Assembly: GCA_030737835.1 (NCBI GenBank)
Contig: CM060848.1
Location: 9,365,252 to 9,429,251 of the forward strand
DNA: 64,000 bases
DNA from: Acorus gramineus
Lineage: Eukaryota; Streptophyta; Magnoliopsida; Acorales; Acoraceae
Direction of reading: 5' to 3'
The translations under genes and the position numbers were made by a program. This document shows positions 1 to 12,389 of the stretch, one piece after another (within the stretch, counting starts at the first letter, position 1; each line of letters opens with the position of its first letter). Below the pieces are notes generated by a model. It worked only from the letters and a program-made list of their open reading frames with translations. It made no database searches and was not told the DNA's origin.

Positions 1-1030
1 CATTATCATCCGGTAGCCCTCTCCCGCGTAGCCTCTACCTGTCGGCCTTCCACGATTGGTACATCAGCTAGATGTGTACCGCGATAGGCATCAGTAGCAC
101 CTACAAGTGGAGGCACCCAAACAGGACAGCTTCGATGCTGGGGTGTTTCGACGCACAACGATGTCAGGAGGAAGCACCCCACGTTTGCAAAGCAAACCCT
201 ATGGGCTACGCTTGATAATTACATATCGATGATATCGAATACTCTTATACTACCACACGGGTGTGTCGCTCAAACACGAGGGGTTACCTCTGCACTCACG
301 CAGAAATAAGCCCAAGGCATATAACCCAACAGGTGGTTCATATACGCGCCTCGCACGGGTAGGCCTAACTTAATGCCATAGCCGCCGGTTTAACAAAACC
401 GATACAACAAATGCATTCTCCTGAATTCCGTTCAAGTGCATCACACGGATGCAGGGGCGATTACATCGCTCGTGCACTAACTAATGAGGTACATCCCGAC
501 AACGGGTCGTACCCACGCCTATTTCAGATAGGCCTAATTAGTTTTAACATGCGCACATATATATTACAGGAGAATTATATCTTATTTACGTACATGAACT
601 ACATGCACGATAACATATCAATTAATTATAGGGATACTCCCTAACATGGATAGAAAGCATTAACAATATACATATACAACATACATATCATGCATGGCTA
701 AATAATATGCATACAAGCGTGCAAGCATACAAGCATACCTCATACAAGCATACTAGCATACAAGCATATAAGCATACAAGGTATACCCTAAAATGCGTTG
801 GATATCACCAACTTAAAAGGGAAGGGTCAAGCGCGATCTCGCGCACTAACAGGTACATGCCAATATTCCAAACGAACCTGAGTCGAGTAGAAAATCGCAT
901 CTACTTACTCAGTTCATACAAAGGGAGAGGGCGAGAGAGAGCTCATCATCTCTTGAAGTTGGTCATAGCTTTGCCCCATTAGCATGGGCGCAACAACTAC
1001 ACCACGCCCTCAAGTCTTATCACAAAGGAA
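1..1030 (-). mobile_element. Fragment of giant LTR (subfamily B), cut by the window edge
   Basis: This stretch matches 60,628-61,770 in the same orientation over about 1 kb. Shared landmarks are the 'agcctctacctg' block, the 'cccaacaggtggttcata' block and the 'ggatatcaccaacttaaaag' block. It therefore belongs to the same giant LTR family as the copy running off the right edge, read on the minus strand. Similarity stops near 1,030, where hAT-related sequence starts, so the higher-coordinate (sense 5') part is missing here. The open reading frames in it are short and resemble nothing. Old, partial, non-coding copy. Confidence 0.7.
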
Positions 1031-1104
1031 TCTTTTATGCCCTCTATAATAGTATATTCTTAATAAAACTACTTTTTTTTTATTTTTTGCAGGGTAGTTT
1101 AAAA

Positions 1105-3394
1105 ATGTCTGGCACAGAAGAAGCTACTCAGCAGTTTCAGCCTACCCAAGCAAGTGCGCCAAATGACACAGAAGAAAGTAGTAAGTGCAAGAAACCTTAC
1201 AAGGTAAAATCTAAGCTATGGGAGCACTTCACAAAGCTGAAAAACGAAGCTGGGCAGGAGGATGAGTATGCATCATGCAATTATTGTTCTCATACTTTAA
1301 AGTGTAACAGTTCAATGGGAACAAGCACGCTTAATAGACATTTGGAAAAGTGTGATAAATATCCATAGAGTAACAAAGATCCAAAACAAAAAATGTTATC
1401 TTTATTAGCTGTTGGAGAGAATCAAAGGCATGTTGCTAGTTGGAAATTTGATCAAGATGCATGTCGTAGAGAACTTGCTCGTATGATTATTGCTAATGAG
1501 TTGCCTTTTAGTTTTGTGGAGAAAGAGGGGTTTAAAAGATTTGTGCTATGTTACAACCAAGATTTCAGTTTATGTCAAGAACCACAATAATAAAAGATTG
1601 CATTGAACTTTATTCCATTGAAAGAGGAAAGTTAAAGTCAATTTTTGATGCTTCAATTTCTCGAGTATGCCTCACTACTGATTTGTGGACTTCCATCAAT
1701 AATCTTGGATATATGTGTCTCACTGCACACTATATCGATAAAGATTTGAAGTTGCAGAAGAAAATAATTTATTTTCATGTTCTTCCAACTCCACATCGTG
1801 GTGAGGCTATTGCACAAGCAGTGGAAACATGTTTGTTGGATTGGGGAATCGATAAGGTATCTATATTGACTTTTGATAATGCAAGTTCTAATGATGCTGC
1901 TATAAGAAATCTGAAACTGAAATTGCACAAGAGGAATGCATTGTTGTTGAATGGTGAATTCTTTCATGTGAGATGTTTTGATCATATTGTGAACCTCATT
2001 GTGAAAGAAGGTACTGATGAAGTTAGTGGGTCAGTCATTCGCATTCAAGAAAGTGTGAAGTATGTGCGGAGTTCTCCTTCAAGGTTACAAATATTCAGAA
2101 AATGTGTTAGTGAGAAAAAAATCACATGTAGCAAATCATTGTGTTTAGATGTTCCAACAAGATGGAATTCTACTTACTTTATGTTACAATCAGCAATTGA
2201 ATATCAAAAAGCTTTTGACCGTTTGGAGGAGAAAGATGTGAATTTTGTGTTTGATGCAGATAATAGAAAAGAGAACAAAGGAGTTCCAATGGAAGAGGAT
2301 TGGTTGACAGCCAAGCATTTACTCAAGCTTTTAGAGCGCTTCTACATTGCCACAAATCATGTATCTGGTTCAAAGTATGTCACTTCTAATTCTTATTTCC
2401 GTGAAGTGAATGGGATTCAAGCTCTGTTGCTGAAATATTTGAATTCTGATGATTGCTCCTCCGTACCATGACCAAACGAAAGGAAGGCAAAGTTTCATAA
2501 ATATAGCAGCATTGATAAAATGAACCATTTCTTGCTCATTGCAATGATTTTAGATCCTTGTTATAAGCTGAAGTATGTTAAGTACTCTCTTGCAAAGTTT
2601 TATTCTACTAGCAAAGTTGATGAAGTGATTGAAAGGGTCAAATATGTCTTGGAATGCCTTTATGAATGTTACTCATCTTTGGTGTTAAACACCATAATGA
2701 CTAATGATGCATCAAAAGATACTACTGATGTTGCAATGAAAGCTGGAAGAGATGTTGATGATATTGAAGAAACTAATGATTGGCACGAATTCTTGAAGGT
2801 AGAAGAAAGTGTAATTATCAAGTCTTATTTGGAAGAAGCCATAGAGGATAATGCAACCAATTTTGATGTTTTGGGTTGGTGGAAGATGAAGTCTTCAACA
2901 TATCTTGTACTCTCTCATATGGCACGCGATATTTTTTCAATTCCTATATCGATGGTTGCTTCGGAATCCGATTTTAGTACTGCAGGTCGTGTGCTTGATT
3001 CATTTAGGAGTTCTTAAACTCCTAAAATTGTTGAGTGTTTGATTTGTATACAAGATTGGTTGAGGAGCCCAGCTATTCCGGTTCAAATTGAAGAAAAGTT
3101 GAAGATGCTTGAAGAATTAGAAAATGGTAATTTATCTTACAAGTTTATAATTTAAGTTTTCTTTACTCACTTTCTTAGTTTTTTTATGTGTGAAGAAGGG
3201 TGGGAAGAAGTGTGTATAATTTTATTTGTTCCATATTGAACTTATTTGTTCCATAATTTAAGTTTTCTTTACTCACTTTCTTAGTTAAATTAATATATCA
3301 TTCATTTGTCATTTGTCTTTTTTCTGTTTTAGTGTTGAAAGATGATTATAAAGCTCCATGTTTTGAAGCTTCAACCTCAAGTGGTGTCAAATAA
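1105..3394 (+). pseudogene. hAT transposase pseudogene (zf-BED, RNase H-like core, hAT dimerisation domain)
   Basis: The product would be a cut-and-paste hAT transposase of the plant RICESLEEPER/DAYSLEEPER type. In order: a BED zinc finger (SKLWEHFTKL...CNYC...HLEKC, 1,207-1,356), the core with LTTDLWTS and FHVRCFDHIVNLIV (1,672-2,000), DVPTRWNSTYFML (2,149-2,182), MNHFLLIAMILDPCYKLKYV (2,520-2,580), and the dimerisation region WWKMKSSTYLVLSHMARDIFSIP...ASESDFSTAGRVLDSFRSS (2,877-3,017). The last part appears spliced: donor after GAAAATG at 3,126, acceptor at 3,332, stop at 3,392-3,394. The gene is broken. In-frame stops lie at 1,366-1,368, 2,469-2,471 and 3,015-3,017, and a frameshift lies near 1,550-1,590. 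The start shown is the ATG a few codons after the putative acceptor; an earlier exon may be missing. Confidence 0.85.
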
Positions 3395-3651
3395 ATACAT
3401 TTTGTAAGTTTTCTAAAATATAATTTATAGCTTGTTGTAATGATATTTTCTTGATTCTATTTAATTTACTGACATAACTATCTTATTTTTTCTCATGTGT
3501 TCTGTAGGGATATAATGAAGTTTGTGTCATTGTAGAACATGTTTTCTTTTTTGTGGTGAAGAACATTCTATAGTTTTGATGTGGTGAAGGAACATTTTAC
3601 ACTTTTTGATGTGATGAAGGACAATCTATGTACACTTTTCGATGTGGACAT

Positions 3652-3872
3652 GTGGTGAAGAACAGTCTACTTTTTTTATGTGTTTTTATTTATCAAGTTA
3701 TTTCTTTTTATTTATGTTTGAAGTATACTAGTAAGTATGTTTAGACTAATATGTGGACATGTGGTATTGTGGTGAAGAACAGTCTACTTTTTTATGTGTT
3801 TTTATCTGTCAAGTTATTTATTTTTATTTATGTTTGAAGTATGCCAGTAAGTATGTTTAGACTGATATGAAC
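3652..3872 (+). repeat. 117-bp tandem duplication in the hAT 3' region
   Basis: The segment starting 'gtggtgaagaacagtctac' at 3,652 recurs at 3,769 and continues in parallel for about 100 bases (poly-T, 'atgtgttttta', 'gtatgtttagact'). Weaker half-copies of 'gatgtggtgaaggaac' lie just upstream at 3,540-3,650. It lies between the transposase and the right terminus. Confidence 0.8.
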
Positions 3873-4129
3873 GTTGAATTGAATGATTATATACTATGTT
3901 TTATGTTAACCATATGTGAATTCTTGAGGTAAGATTTGTAATGCAAATTAAAACTATGAATATGGATTTATTGACAAAAATAGCCCGAGCCCAGGTTCAA
4001 CCCGAACCTGACCCGAACCTGCAGGTTGAGGTCGGGTTCATACTCGGGTTTGGGTTGGGCACTGTGTGTTGCGAGTTGGGTTTAGACAGACCTTCAACCC
4101 GACCCAACCCGCCCGAGTTGCACCCCTAG

Positions 4130-5060
4130 AGGCCACACGCCATTAAAGCTGACACATAAAATCAACCGTGAAATCCTCGACAAATCAGAGAATCCTGAGT
4201 TGACAGGAGACCAGATCTTTGACTTCCCAAAAGGCGGAGGCGAGGCGATTTTTCCTGATCTCTTGCTCTCTCGACAATTCAAAAGAACAGGAGAGGGGCC
4301 ATCTGTGGAGGTAAAAATCCGCACCATGACACATTTCACGGCAAGACGGATATGGGCCATCATAGTTGGGGCCCACAAATCCAGATCTGAATCTATAATA
4401 CCATGATGACACTTCCGAATGCACTGACACGATTAGATCCAGGGTCTAGTCGGACAGTCAGACACCTCGTGGAAGAATGCCACCCCGAGTAGTTAAGGCA
4501 CGATCAGATTAGAGGTCTAATTGGACGACCTTACTCCTAGCGAACGAGTGGGGAAGACACGACCAGGCAAGAGGTCAGGTCGGGCAATCTTTAACCTCGT
4601 AGACGTACTCGAAGACTTAACGTACGGACGAGCAGGCCAAAGGACCACGAGCAGACTAAAGAAACGGTCAAGAGACCATAAACACTTGTAACTGCCAGAT
4701 AGACAGTTAAGGCCTGCTAATCGCACTAAGTAATCAATGAGGAGACAGTTATAACAGCCAAAGGAGTGGAAATAGCAATCTAGCTGAGGTGACCCTATAA
4801 AAAGGAAGGTAACACAAAAAGCTAAGGTATCAAATCAATTCTGATTTACTACTCTCAAGCCACCTAAATTCAAGTGAGTTTTATTTTGAATCCCTGACTG
4901 ATACATCTCTTCGGAGAGCCTTTGGCTGGCACCACACTGGTGTGTCTTAATTTCTTTGTGAGTGCAGGATCCATTTTTATTCGGGTCTGAATTCCTGAAG
5001 AGAAGTTCTGAAGACCGATAATTTAACTGAAGGAGAAAATATCCTCTTCAATACGCAAAC
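4130..5060 (+). mobile_element. LTR-like remnant, probably Ty3-gypsy
   Basis: A TATA-like 'ctataaaaagg' at 4,794-4,804 is preceded by degenerate subrepeats of a 'cgatcagattagaggtc' type (4,430-4,600). It is followed by 'cttcggagagcctttggctgg' and 'tttgtgagtgcagga' (4,915-4,970). This is the arrangement seen in the U3-R-U5 of plant Ty3-gypsy LTRs. No PBS, gag or second LTR is visible and neither edge shows a clear TG/CA with target duplication. Call by pattern only; a solo LTR or an LTR fragment are both possible. Confidence 0.4.
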
Positions 5061-7383
5061 AACTCATTTTCAGTTATAACGTATCTCTTTTTTATGTAAT
5101 TTCATAATAAATTTGACATACGATTTATTTAATCATTATTAAAATTTTCATTGTATTATTATTTATGTATATATAACATGATATATTATATAGCATATAA
5201 ATGAAAAAGAAACCGAGAGTACTGGTTGTGGGCAGCTTTTTTAAAATATTTTTTTATTTATTTATTTATACGCACATCGGGAAGACCAGCATGGACTGTC
5301 TATAAGACTGTCCACACAAACTATGTGTAACAGCGCTTATGTTCAACTAATGTTTGTTACCCTAACAAGATTACTAGCTAGATGGAAGGGAACACCAAAT
5401 ATATTTTAAGTCTAGCTAGCTTTAGGTCACAGACTGATCAAGCATATATTGAACTGATATCGTTTGTCCCCTCAATGAGATATATGTCTGGGCTGGTGAC
5501 CTAACACCTGTGACTTGGGGCAGTCGATATTGGCGATGCCGTCCAACATATCGGTTGCGGTGGATCTATCAGACGTCTCGGCCATGGGAAATGGACAATG
5601 CAAGGAATTGAAAGACATCTTTATTGAGAGGCCAAAAATATCCTCTATGCAGTGTTATGTTACTTTCTGTACTTTAATTATTGTGTCTCGTAGTTAATTT
5701 TTTCTATTTATGAATTTAAATTGTCGATCAAGGCCTTTAGGTGGGCGAGGAAGGCGCAGGTTAACCACTAAAACCTAAAAAAAAAAAAAGTTATCTCTAG
5801 TTTCATAGAAAATAAATTGTTTAGATATTTATGATATTTAATTTTTTTGAGTGAAGTCCTTTTCTTTTATTTTATTTTTTTTTGGTAAAAACCCATTGGG
5901 CTTTGTGTGAAGTCTATTTGACCACTATGCTATTTGCCCTTCATCTCCATTCTCATTAATACACAAAAATTTGGGTTTATAATCATATTCATTCCTATGC
6001 TCATTCGTGGATATTTAAAACAAAAGTTATCTTTAATTTCATTCTGAATTAGAATTATCAAACTAACACTTAGCTCCTGTTTGGTTCAAGAATATGGCCC
6101 ATAATAATTGGGAAATGATCAGAATAATGAGTATTTGAAAGACTTGAATAATTAAGAATATGTATGCCAAATTAATTAATTGAAAAAAGTAGTATATTGA
6201 TTACAGCCAACTCCTGGAATTAAGTTATTCTAGATTATTCATTCCAAAAAATATGTGGGCTTACAGTCAAATCAACTGGCATCACCTCTTATGAATGAAC
6301 TGTTATCATTTTTTTATCTTTTATAAATCATTATCCACATCTTATTCATATTTTATCCAAATAACAAAAAATTTATTATTACATTTTTCAACAAGAATAA
6401 TTCAAAACACAACTAAATAAAAAATCATTTTTTCCATATTTATACTAGAATAATCATAAATCTTGAGATAACTTAATTCTCTATCCAAATAGGGGCTCAA
6501 TGTATATTTTGATGGGTCTAAGAGATCCATCAGCGGCCCCGTTAAATGAAAAACATGCAGAGTTCATGTAAATTATCATAAGTAATTATGTTTTAGTATC
6601 ATTGGATAACACAGTCATGCATGCTCTGCCAGACCAGACCTTCATGCATTTTCCTTAATATTATAAACGTTTTACACAACTATATTGTTTAGAAGATCCT
6701 TGCACAAGATTATTTGACTGATTAGACTAAATTACCATTAAACTACTAAGCTGGATCATATAAACATTTTTTTAAGGATCATTTCATTGGTCAAGATATG
6801 ATATTTTCATCATGCCTAACACATTAATCACCACAAATTTGAAATATCACATCATTTTAAACCTTATCTTACATCAGTGTCTCGTGGGAAAAGTTTTGAA
6901 GTGGTCTCCACAATACTAAAGGAGAGACCATGAGATTATTATTGTTTTAAAGAAAAAGACCACACTTAAATTAGTATCCTTAATCAACCACCATTACTTG
7001 GTAGACACGTACAACAATCATCCAATGCACACAAAAAAAACTGAGTTTTTAGAAGTGGGCATTCTTTAATCATGTAAATAAACCCCACTTTTTTATTAAT
7101 ATAATATAGTTTTTTTATTACTAATATTTCAAAGCTATAAAGTTACGTTAAGTCTCTGATTTGACGAAAATACGTGCACAACATCTTCCCTCAAATATTT
7201 GTCTAATGTAGGTAGAAGAGTTTGGTGAAGGAGAGAATCTCATGGTCCTTTGCAACTCTTTTGTGTTGGAATTAATGTCTCCTGCTCGTGTTGTAGTGTT
7301 GAAGCAGTACTACTTGTCTCTAAATATATAGATATAGACAAAAACAATTTTGTAATTGTATCTTAACAAATACCAGTACTGTT
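5061..7383. other. AT-rich intergenic region upstream of the MYB gene
   Basis: No coding signal beyond chance short frames. It holds one MITE-like element (6,072-6,497, listed separately) and otherwise AT-rich DNA. The part nearest the MYB gene (about 6,900-7,383) would be its promoter, but I recognise no specific element there apart from the TATA box. Confidence 0.6.
6072..6497. mobile_element. Tourist-like MITE, degenerate
   Basis: The left end reads 'gctcctgtttgg' and the right end, reversed, 'gcccctatttgg', giving about 10 of 12 matched terminal bases around 425 bp of AT-rich DNA. This resembles the GGGNCTGTTTGG termini of PIF/Harbinger-type Tourist MITEs. Flanks are TTA on the left and TCA on the right, so the expected TTA duplication is imperfect. 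Non-coding. Confidence 0.5.
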
Positions 7384-7391
7384 TATATAAA
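7384..7391 (+). promoter_or_regulatory. TATA box of the MYB gene
   Basis: 'tatataaa' lies 61 bases before the ATG at 7,452, which would place transcription start near 7,415-7,420 and leave a short leader of about 35 bases. Called from sequence and position only. Confidence 0.6.
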
Positions 7392-7451
7392 TAGGTGCAC
7401 TGAATTCACATCAGATATTTGAGCTAGAGAGATCTAGAGAGAGGAGGATCG

Positions 7452-10029
7452 ATGGGCCGAGGACGCGCTCCATGCTGCGAGAAGATCGGATTGAAGAAGG
7501 GCTCGTGGACTCCGGCGGAGGACATGAGGCTTGTCGCCTATATTCGACGACACGGCCACGGCAACTGGCGTGCCCTTCCCAAACAAGCAGGTCCTCCTCT
7601 ATGTATATGTATAATTTCATTTACATGTTGTGCTTGATGGACTAGAAGCCATATATGTCTGTGATGAATAATACTTGATTACAGTGAAACTGAATTGTGT
7701 GTTTTTTTTATTATTATTATTTTTATAAGGGTTGTTGCGATGTGGGAAGAGCTGCCGTTTGAGATGGATTAACTACCTCCGGCCAGACATCAAGCGTGGC
7801 AACTTCACCATGGAGGAAGAGGAGACCATAATCAAGCTTCACCAGTTGCTTGGGAACAAGTAAGTGTTGTTATACACCTTTTTTTTTCACAACTATGTAT
7901 ATATGAAAAGTGAAATGTTGCACCAAGTCATCCTGAATAGCATGTTCCAATAGTATAAATTGTGTGAAAATTTAGAAGATGTGATAATTATGAACTTAAT
8001 CCATTTTTCTGAACATTTAATAAGTTAGTCTTTTATATAAATATTTATTTTTTATGAACATTTTTATAATATTTTGATATTTTTAAAATATCAATGTTTT
8101 TATTTTTGAAGAAAGTTGCTTCATAGGATTTGATTCATTTACCTCATTTATAGAGGTGGAGGTGTTTTCCGACTTAATCAAAGTTCGGTTCACTTTAAAA
8201 TACTAGTGTTACCCTGAGTGAAATATGTAATGATATAATAGATAGGGGATTAGAGGGGTGATTGGTATACTTATTTTTCAATTAATGAATTATATAAGGG
8301 TGTTTATTATTTACCATATCCGTGAGTGAAAATGATATAAATTTATATTCTAATGCCTGGTTGTATCAGATTATTTAAGTACAAAAAGATATTCTAATAA
8401 CAAAAACATTTCTATCTGGTACTGTTACACAAACACGTCTATAAAACGTCAGTGGCTAGTCCGACATATGTCTGATGCATGTAACTTTTAGTTCCTTCTA
8501 CTTAATTATATGATTCAGTAGAGTATACACCCCAGTAAACTGATTGAAATTCATATAATCCCTTGTAAACTGACCGAAATCTATAACCCTCTGACTTTTC
8601 TTAAAATTCAAATAACCCCTCAAAAAAAATTTACGTTCATAGATAATGAATATTTTGCGAATATTATGTTTGGTTAACCGTGACAGAAAATATAATATAC
8701 CAAAAAATCTACAATATGTTAAAAATGTGAAAAATCTTCTGTAGATGACGATTTTACCCCCCGGATAGGGTTTCATAATACATCTAGAGAGGGTAAAATC
8801 ATCATTTTTATAGGATTTTTCACATTTTTAACACATTGTAGTGGTTTTTTCGAGTATTGTATTTTCAATCATGGTTAACCAAATGAAATATTCGTAAAAT
8901 ATTTCTCATCTATTAATGAAAATTTTATTCAATTGATTATTTAAATTTACTAAGTGTTTTCAGGGGGTCATATGAATTTTAAGAAAAATCAGAAGGTTAT
9001 ATGGATTTCGGTCATATTTGAAAGGGTTGCATGGATTTTTCCCTTGGATAAATTAAATTTAAGGGACATAATCACTAACTTACTTAACATTATCCATTTC
9101 TAAAAGTTTTGTCTCTAAATAATATTAAAATATTATTTCAATTTTATATGCAGTATACCTCAATCAAAGGAACACTCATTAGTCATAATTAAGTGACTAC
9201 TAAGAAAGAAAAAAAAAAAGAGCAGGAGCAGGTGATTCTTTGAATATGTTTTTTTTTTTGGCACGTTAACTCATTATTGTACCTCCTATGCATCAGCAAA
9301 CCCTTAACTGTTCAGTAATCTCAACATCATGAAAGAAGTAAAATAGTAGTGGTCCAGATTCAGGAATACAATAAACATCTATTCCATCCTTCCATGCGCT
9401 ATTCCACAAACATTAGAATCCAAAGAGTACATCACTTTAAATGTTTTTTTTTTTTTCTTTCTAACTGTTCCCATTGAAGGTGGTCGAAAATTGCATCTCG
9501 CCTACCGGGGAGGACTGACAATGAAATCAAGAACATGTGGAACACACATCTCAAGAAGAGACTCTCCCTGGACTCGACCTCCTCCTCCTCCTCCTCCTCC
9601 ATCTCCTCCAATTCCAACTCCACCTCTTCAGACCCACGAAAAGCGGACTCTGATTCATCGAACGAGGACATCGACGTCGACCCGTTATCGTGTCCAATCA
9701 CGACGGATCATAAGGTGTTTTCATGCTCGTCTTCCTCATCTTCCGACATGACAGACCACCAACCGGTTCAGCCACTAAGCGAATCGACAAACGTCGTGGA
9801 TGAGACGGATATGGGAGTCCCTGTAGGCCTCGACTTGGACATCTGGGACGACGTGTTCGATCATGACAGTTGGTTGCCCATTTGTGACTGGGAAGGTCCG
9901 CCGCCACCACCTCCCGAGGGAGGAATAGAAGCAACAACAGTAGGGGGTGATCATGGTGAGAGTGAGAGGTGGATTGCGTACTTGGAGAGGGAGTTGGGGC
10001 TGTGGGCCTCATGGGGTGATCAAGAGTGA
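7452..10029 (+). CDS. R2R3-MYB transcription factor, three exons
   Basis: Nuclear DNA-binding regulator. Exons are 7,452-7,590, 7,730-7,859 and 9,480-10,029, all with GT/AG borders, and they sum to 273 codons (272 aa plus stop). Intron positions match the classic R2R3-MYB pattern. The MYB domain covers residues 1-118. R2 has the three spaced tryptophans W19, W39, W59; R3 has F72, W91 and W110, with the [11 protein letters not shown] helix and LKKRL end. The start [11 protein letters not shown] is standard. The C-terminal half is Ser-rich (about 122-135), then acidic, with [16 protein letters not shown] and a final [15 protein letters not shown] motif that may be an activation segment. The repeats resemble subgroups 2 and 3 (stress or phenylpropanoid/lignin regulators), but I cannot fix the subgroup. 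Intron 2 contains a fold-back MITE. The gene looks intact. Confidence 0.93.
8530..9045. mobile_element. Fold-back MITE inside MYB intron 2
   Basis: Two inverted arms of about 200-230 bp face each other. The left arm (about 8,530-8,745) contains 'gaccgaaatctataaccc' and 'cttttcttaaaattcaaat'. The right arm (about 8,805-9,045) carries the complements, for example 'gaattttaagaaaaatcag' and 'gatttcggtcat'. The centre has 'gacgattttacccccc' against 'gagggtaaaatcatc'. Nearly the whole element is paired, so a transcript would fold into a long hairpin. Target duplication was not resolved. It belongs to no MITE family I can name. Confidence 0.75.
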
Positions 10030-10116
10030 TCACCAACCAAGTGAAACACTTGACCCAATCTCTATGTTAGGCATAAAATGATATAAAATTATAATATGGT
10101 TTGTATTTGTTGGGTA

Positions 10117-10605
10117 TCAAAAGTGCTTGGAGAAACCAAGTTGCCAAGCCTTTTGGGGCCAAAGGCCCTCTTCCCAAAAATAGTACTTACAATAGTAGAC
10201 AAGAAAAGTTAATACCATGCATCTATGTATGTATGTTTGTATGCATGAATATATGTAAATATGTAAGTTGTGTATGTTTGAAAATATATTGTTATTTTAA
10301 GTTACATCATCATTGTCGTCATCTTAATTGTTGCAACTTTTTTTTTTAGAAAAGATAGACATTCTATAAGTTAGATGATGAGTGCCACCGCGCTCAAGCA
10401 TATGAAAGGGAATAATAAATCAATTTGTTATCAAACCTTTTCGGGACCAAAGGCCTTCCCAAATAGTACTAGTAGACAAGAAAAGCTAATACCATGGATG
10501 TATGTATGTATGCATAAATGTATGTATATACTTAAGTAGTGTTTGTTTGGAAATATATATTTTATTATTAAGTGACATCATCAGTGTCGTCATCATCATT
10601 GTCAT
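10117..10605 (+). repeat. Diverged tandem duplication just after the MYB stop
   Basis: A segment of roughly 200 bp ('cttttggggccaaaggccc', 'agtagacaagaaaag', 'taataccatg', 'catcattgtcgtcatc') at 10,117-10,330 recurs at about 10,428-10,605, a period near 288 bp. The copies differ at many sites, so the event is old. Both contain short atgt/tatg runs. The first copy may lie in the 3' untranslated region of the MYB transcript. Confidence 0.75.
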
Positions 10606-11525
10606 AACATGTATCTTGGTTTTCATGTGTCATCCTATGTGCATCTTCATGAGGGCCCTGGAGGGCCATTATTTCAAAGCTATCTTTATATTATATTATT
10701 TATGAACAAACAAGATAATAATTTGGGAGCCAGTGCCGAACTGAACATGAAAATATGTGTGAACCTCATCCAAATATGTGTGTGTGTATCAGTGTATATA
10801 TGTCTGTGGCGGAATTTGCACCAACTGTGTAAGTGTCAAGGGTTTATATTAAACAAAAGTTGAGGCCATTTCAGGTAGATTTGTTGGGGACATAGGGGAC
10901 ACCTATGGGATATGGGAAAGTACACTATCCCATTTTATGTGATGGGAATAGTGCACTATCCCAGTATATGTGAGGCATCGCAGAATATGGATATAATATA
11001 GCAACTGATGGAGGCGCTGATTGAGGAGGGGGACTTGCCAAGCATGATGCAATCAATTCAACACAAGATTCATGTAACATGTTTTTTCAAAGCTTGCATG
11101 TATTTTTTTCATTTGAATAATCTATATTATAACAATTTTAATTATCATATTTAAAATTTGGAGTCTGAGGCTGTGCACAAGATTTATATTTTATCTAATA
11201 TTTGAATAGTTATATGCAACTAAAATAGGAGGTTCAAGCACTTTTCAAGGGGATTATTCCATATCCTGGAAACATTTGGGAGGCTGTGGTGTCATACATA
11301 AGCAATTGGGGCTGGTTTTTCTGCGCTTTGGCAAGTTCGATATGTTTGGTGGAGGGAAAGTTCCTGATTCAGGAATTGAATAGTTCTTGGTTATGGACCG
11401 GGATGTCCTGCAAAATAGTTGTCCTCTACTGAGTGGTGATTGCTCAGGGTATAGGTCTAACTATTTTATGTTTTTCCTTTTATTGCTTTGTAACTGGGCA
11501 TGACTCAATAATTTTTAAAATTTTA
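10606..11525. other. Intergenic DNA, nothing recognised
   Basis: No credible gene. Between 10,880 and 11,060 a slightly less AT-rich patch has 'actatccca' repeated twice, but no conserved protein emerges in any frame. It may be a decayed transposon end. Confidence 0.4.
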
Positions 11526-12056
11526 CCCCCCGTATGGGGTGTGACTTTAGGTTATTCACTCTCGATAGCTATACTGGGATAGATAACAATCCAGGTTGAA
11601 TAAGCAACTTTTTGTTTGGTTGTTTTTTTTTTTTGTTATTCTCATTGGGAAACGTAAAAATGACTTTTTTGTTGTTTGGTTCACCTTGGATAAAGTGATG
11701 ATAAATGATTGATAAGAGATGAATAAGAGTTTATGATTTTTTAAATGATAATTATACCCCCTGGGAATAGTGTGAGAGATATATAATTGATTTGATAGAT
11801 GTAACAGTTTTTGAAATCTGTGTGAGTCTGTTAGGTGAGATAAATTTTTTAAAATGACAGAGAAGGGTATTTTTATCCATTGGTATAGATAAGCCTTGAT
11901 AAGCAATTCCACCATTTCCTTAGAATAGTTATCAGGCCTTATCCTAGCTTATCCAGGCATAACTATTGGGGTTTATTCTATCAAAACAAATAACTTTTTT
12001 AGTTATTCTCATCTATTCTTCATTATTCTTGTCTTATATTCTACGCCATACGGGGG
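11526..12056. mobile_element. MITE copy 1 with TTA target duplication (PIF/Harbinger-like)
   Basis: The element starts CCCCCCGTATGGGGT and ends with the complement of CCCCCGTATGGCGT, about 12 matched terminal bases. TTA stands on both sides (11,523-11,525 and 12,057-12,059). The 531-bp length and the 3-bp TTA duplication fit a Tourist-type MITE. The interior is AT-rich and non-coding. A diverged relative follows at about 12,390. Confidence 0.75.
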
Positions 12057-12389
12057 TTAGAGACTGATTTGATTGCCTACCATTTTATTTAAATAAATAA
12101 ATAAATAATAATAAAATCAGAGATTGGATTGTCTATATATTTTGTTCATTTTTTATATATATAGTTAAAGCGGTAGTGCTACGCTACGCCTTTTCATTAA
12201 AAAGAGAACAAGCCCAAGATACATAAACATAAGTAAGAATTATAAGCAGGAGGATCAACAATCATCTCAATCAAAGTAGAGCTACTCCGGGATCAACAAA
12301 CTCCCGTGAGAAACAGAAATCGAAGAAGCCTCCATGTGCATATATTTTGTTAACTGCTGCATTCATGTTGATTATGAGACTTTATCATT

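Larger units (their letters stand above)
1031..4129 (+). mobile_element. hAT-superfamily DNA transposon, 5' end missing
   Basis: The element holds a hAT transposase pseudogene, a 3' untranslated region with a tandem duplication, and a hAT-type right end. The end reads, inward, as CTAGGGGTGCAACTCGGG and is followed by many GGGTCGGGTT motifs (3,985-4,129), a subterminal pattern common in plant hAT elements. No matching left terminus is visible: a giant-LTR fragment abuts at about 1,030. A T-rich tract ending in 'ttttttgcag|gg' at 1,080-1,092 looks like the 3' end of an intron, so the cut probably lies within the first intron. The 8-bp target duplication cannot be tested because the left end is gone. 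Confidence 0.75.

Noticed and set aside
707-982. 91-aa frame with HTSVQAYKHTSYKHTS repeats as a gene
   Set aside because: It comes from a 'catacaag' tandem repeat within the giant-LTR fragment. The matching region at 61,495-61,704 has a different, shorter frame.
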